A stretch of 64,000 nt of DNA from Pseudoteredinibacter isoporae (GTDB lineage: Bacteria; Pseudomonadota; Gammaproteobacteria; Pseudomonadales; Cellvibrionaceae): the NCBI RefSeq assembly GCF_011602085.1, contig NZ_JAAONY010000001.1, forward strand, positions 1,178,001-1,242,000, read 5' to 3'. The notes below the pieces were generated by a model. It was not told the DNA's origin, did no database searches, and worked only from the letters and a program-made list of their open reading frames with translations. Numbering within the stretch: position 1 is the first letter of the stretch; the number at the start of each line of letters is the position of its first letter. Positions 63,488-64,000 of the stretch are shown here, piece by piece. Both the position numbers and the translations under genes were made by a program.

Positions 63488-63916
63488 ATGAAGACTTACA
63501 ATGCCAAGCCCGAAACCGTCCAGCGCGACTGGTACGTGATCGACGCTGAAGGTAAGACCCTGGGCCGCATGGCCGTGGCGATTGCCGACCGCCTGCGCGG
63601 TAAAAACAAGCCTGAGTACACTCCACACGTTGACACCGGTGATTACATCGTTGTGATTAACGCTGAGAAGGTACACGTTACTGGTAACAAGGCTAAGAAC
63701 AAGATCTATCACAGCCACACCGGTTACCCGGGTGGTCTGAAGTCGATCAGCTTCGAAAAGCTGATCGAGAAAGCTCCTGAGCGCACTATCCAGAGCGCTG
63801 TTAAGGGCATGCTGCCAAAAGGTCCTCTGGGCCGCGCTATGTTCAGCAAGCTGAAAGTGTACGCTGGTGCCGAGCATCCACATGCTGCACAGCAACCAAA
63901 AGAACTGGACGTATAA
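63488..63916 (+). CDS. rplM: Ribosomal protein uL13
   Basis: The 142-residue protein of the large subunit begins [29 protein letters not shown] and has the L13 signature VIVNAEKV-like [14 protein letters not shown] and [23 protein letters not shown] at 63488 lies behind a weak site; longer frames upstream are not conserved. In E. coli L13 represses its own operon. rpsI follows after 12 nt. Confidence 0.97.
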   Translation: MKTYNAKPETVQRDWYVIDAEGKTLGRMAVAIADRLRGKNKPEYTPHVDTGDYIVVINAEKVHVTGNKAKNKIYHSHTGYPGGLKSISFEKLIEKAPERTIQSAVKGMLPKGPLGRAMFSKLKVYAGAEHPHAAQQPKELDV

Positions 63917-63928
63917 GGAATAAAGACA

Positions 63929-64000
63929 ATGGCAGCTACTCAATACTACGGCACTGGCCGTCGCAAAACTTCCACTGCTCGTGTTTTTATTGCCCAGGGC
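63929..64000 (+). CDS. rpsI: Ribosomal protein uS9 (partial, runs off the window)
   Basis: The start MAATQYYGTGRRKTSTARVF is the conserved S9 N-terminus. 24 codons are visible before the window ends. It is preceded by TAAGGAA and co-transcribed with rplM. It is truncated only by the window edge. Confidence 0.93.
   Translation, partial: MAATQYYGTGRRKTSTARVFIAQG

Noticed and set aside
1-64000. CRISPR array, prophage, insertion sequence or known defence system
   Set aside because: No regularly spaced repeats, integrase, transposase, restriction or toxin-antitoxin genes were recognised anywhere in the window.

Overview
The window is a 64 kb piece of a gammaproteobacterial chromosome of moderate GC content. 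Three syntenic blocks support this: lolB-ispE-tRNA-Gln(UUG)-prs-rplY-pth, hemA-prfA-prmC-moeB/thiF, and zapG-degS next to zapE-rplM-rpsI. Their gene order resembles Pseudomonadales/Cellvibrionales-type marine bacteria. DUF3549, YqcC, YchJ, the glutaryl-CoA dehydrogenase module and a coniferyl-aldehyde-dehydrogenase-type ALDH fit the same background. I cannot name a genus. I see no integrase, insertion sequence, phage module, CRISPR array or rRNA operon. The most accessory-looking stretch is about 3.2-5.9 kb.

Layout. 0-6 kb: a TetR regulator with a long extra N-terminal region, a periplasmic DsrE-like protein, a palindromic intergenic element, a DUF1295 membrane protein, an orphan protein, a seven-repeat FG-GAP propeller, a VOC protein and a small membrane protein. 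6-10 kb: a tandem HxlR protein, DUF3549, YchJ and a PlsC-type acyltransferase. 10-16.5 kb: dinG, yqcC, two MFS transporters and ppnN. 16.6-21.6 kb (minus strand): rsgA preceded by a possible leader-peptide attenuator, then a DoxX-like protein, a nitronate monooxygenase and argS. 21.9-26.9 kb: an RND efflux pair and a secreted protein of unknown function. 26.9-30.5 kb: CoA-transferase and gcdH (glutaryl-CoA to crotonyl-CoA), divergent from a GcdR-like LysR regulator across a perfect 16-bp inverted repeat.

30.6-37.7 kb: a Lys/Ala-rich histone-H1-like protein built on an 11-residue repeat, a small conserved-looking protein, dinB, a GIY-YIG-like protein with a low-complexity tail, an aldehyde dehydrogenase, a lone exbD and an isochorismatase-fold protein lacking its catalytic cysteine. 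37.7-46.6 kb: a membrane-anchored amidohydrolase, then a compact operon (nitroreductase, MoxR ATPase, VWA protein, membrane glutaredoxin, stand-alone RibD-type deaminase), then SDR and MDR oxidoreductases divergent from a LysR regulator. 46.7-55.3 kb (minus): an ACE-like M2 peptidase lipoprotein, pth, two small proteins, rplY, prs, tRNA-Gln, ispE, lolB and a TPR lipoprotein. 55.5-64 kb: hemA, prfA, prmC, the ThiF/MoeB-type protein, a Crp/Fnr regulator, degS, zapG, zapE, rplM and the start of rpsI.

The most unusual signals are these: (1) the rsgA leader, with an 11-codon ORF behind a strong Shine-Dalgarno and a chain of mutually exclusive stems reaching the rsgA ribosome binding site; (2) a pseudoknot-like arrangement upstream of dinG; (3) the gcdH/gcdR operator; (4) the MoxR-VWA-glutaredoxin-deaminase operon; and (5) several proteins with odd architecture. 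All function calls rest on recognising motifs by eye. No database search or folding program was run.
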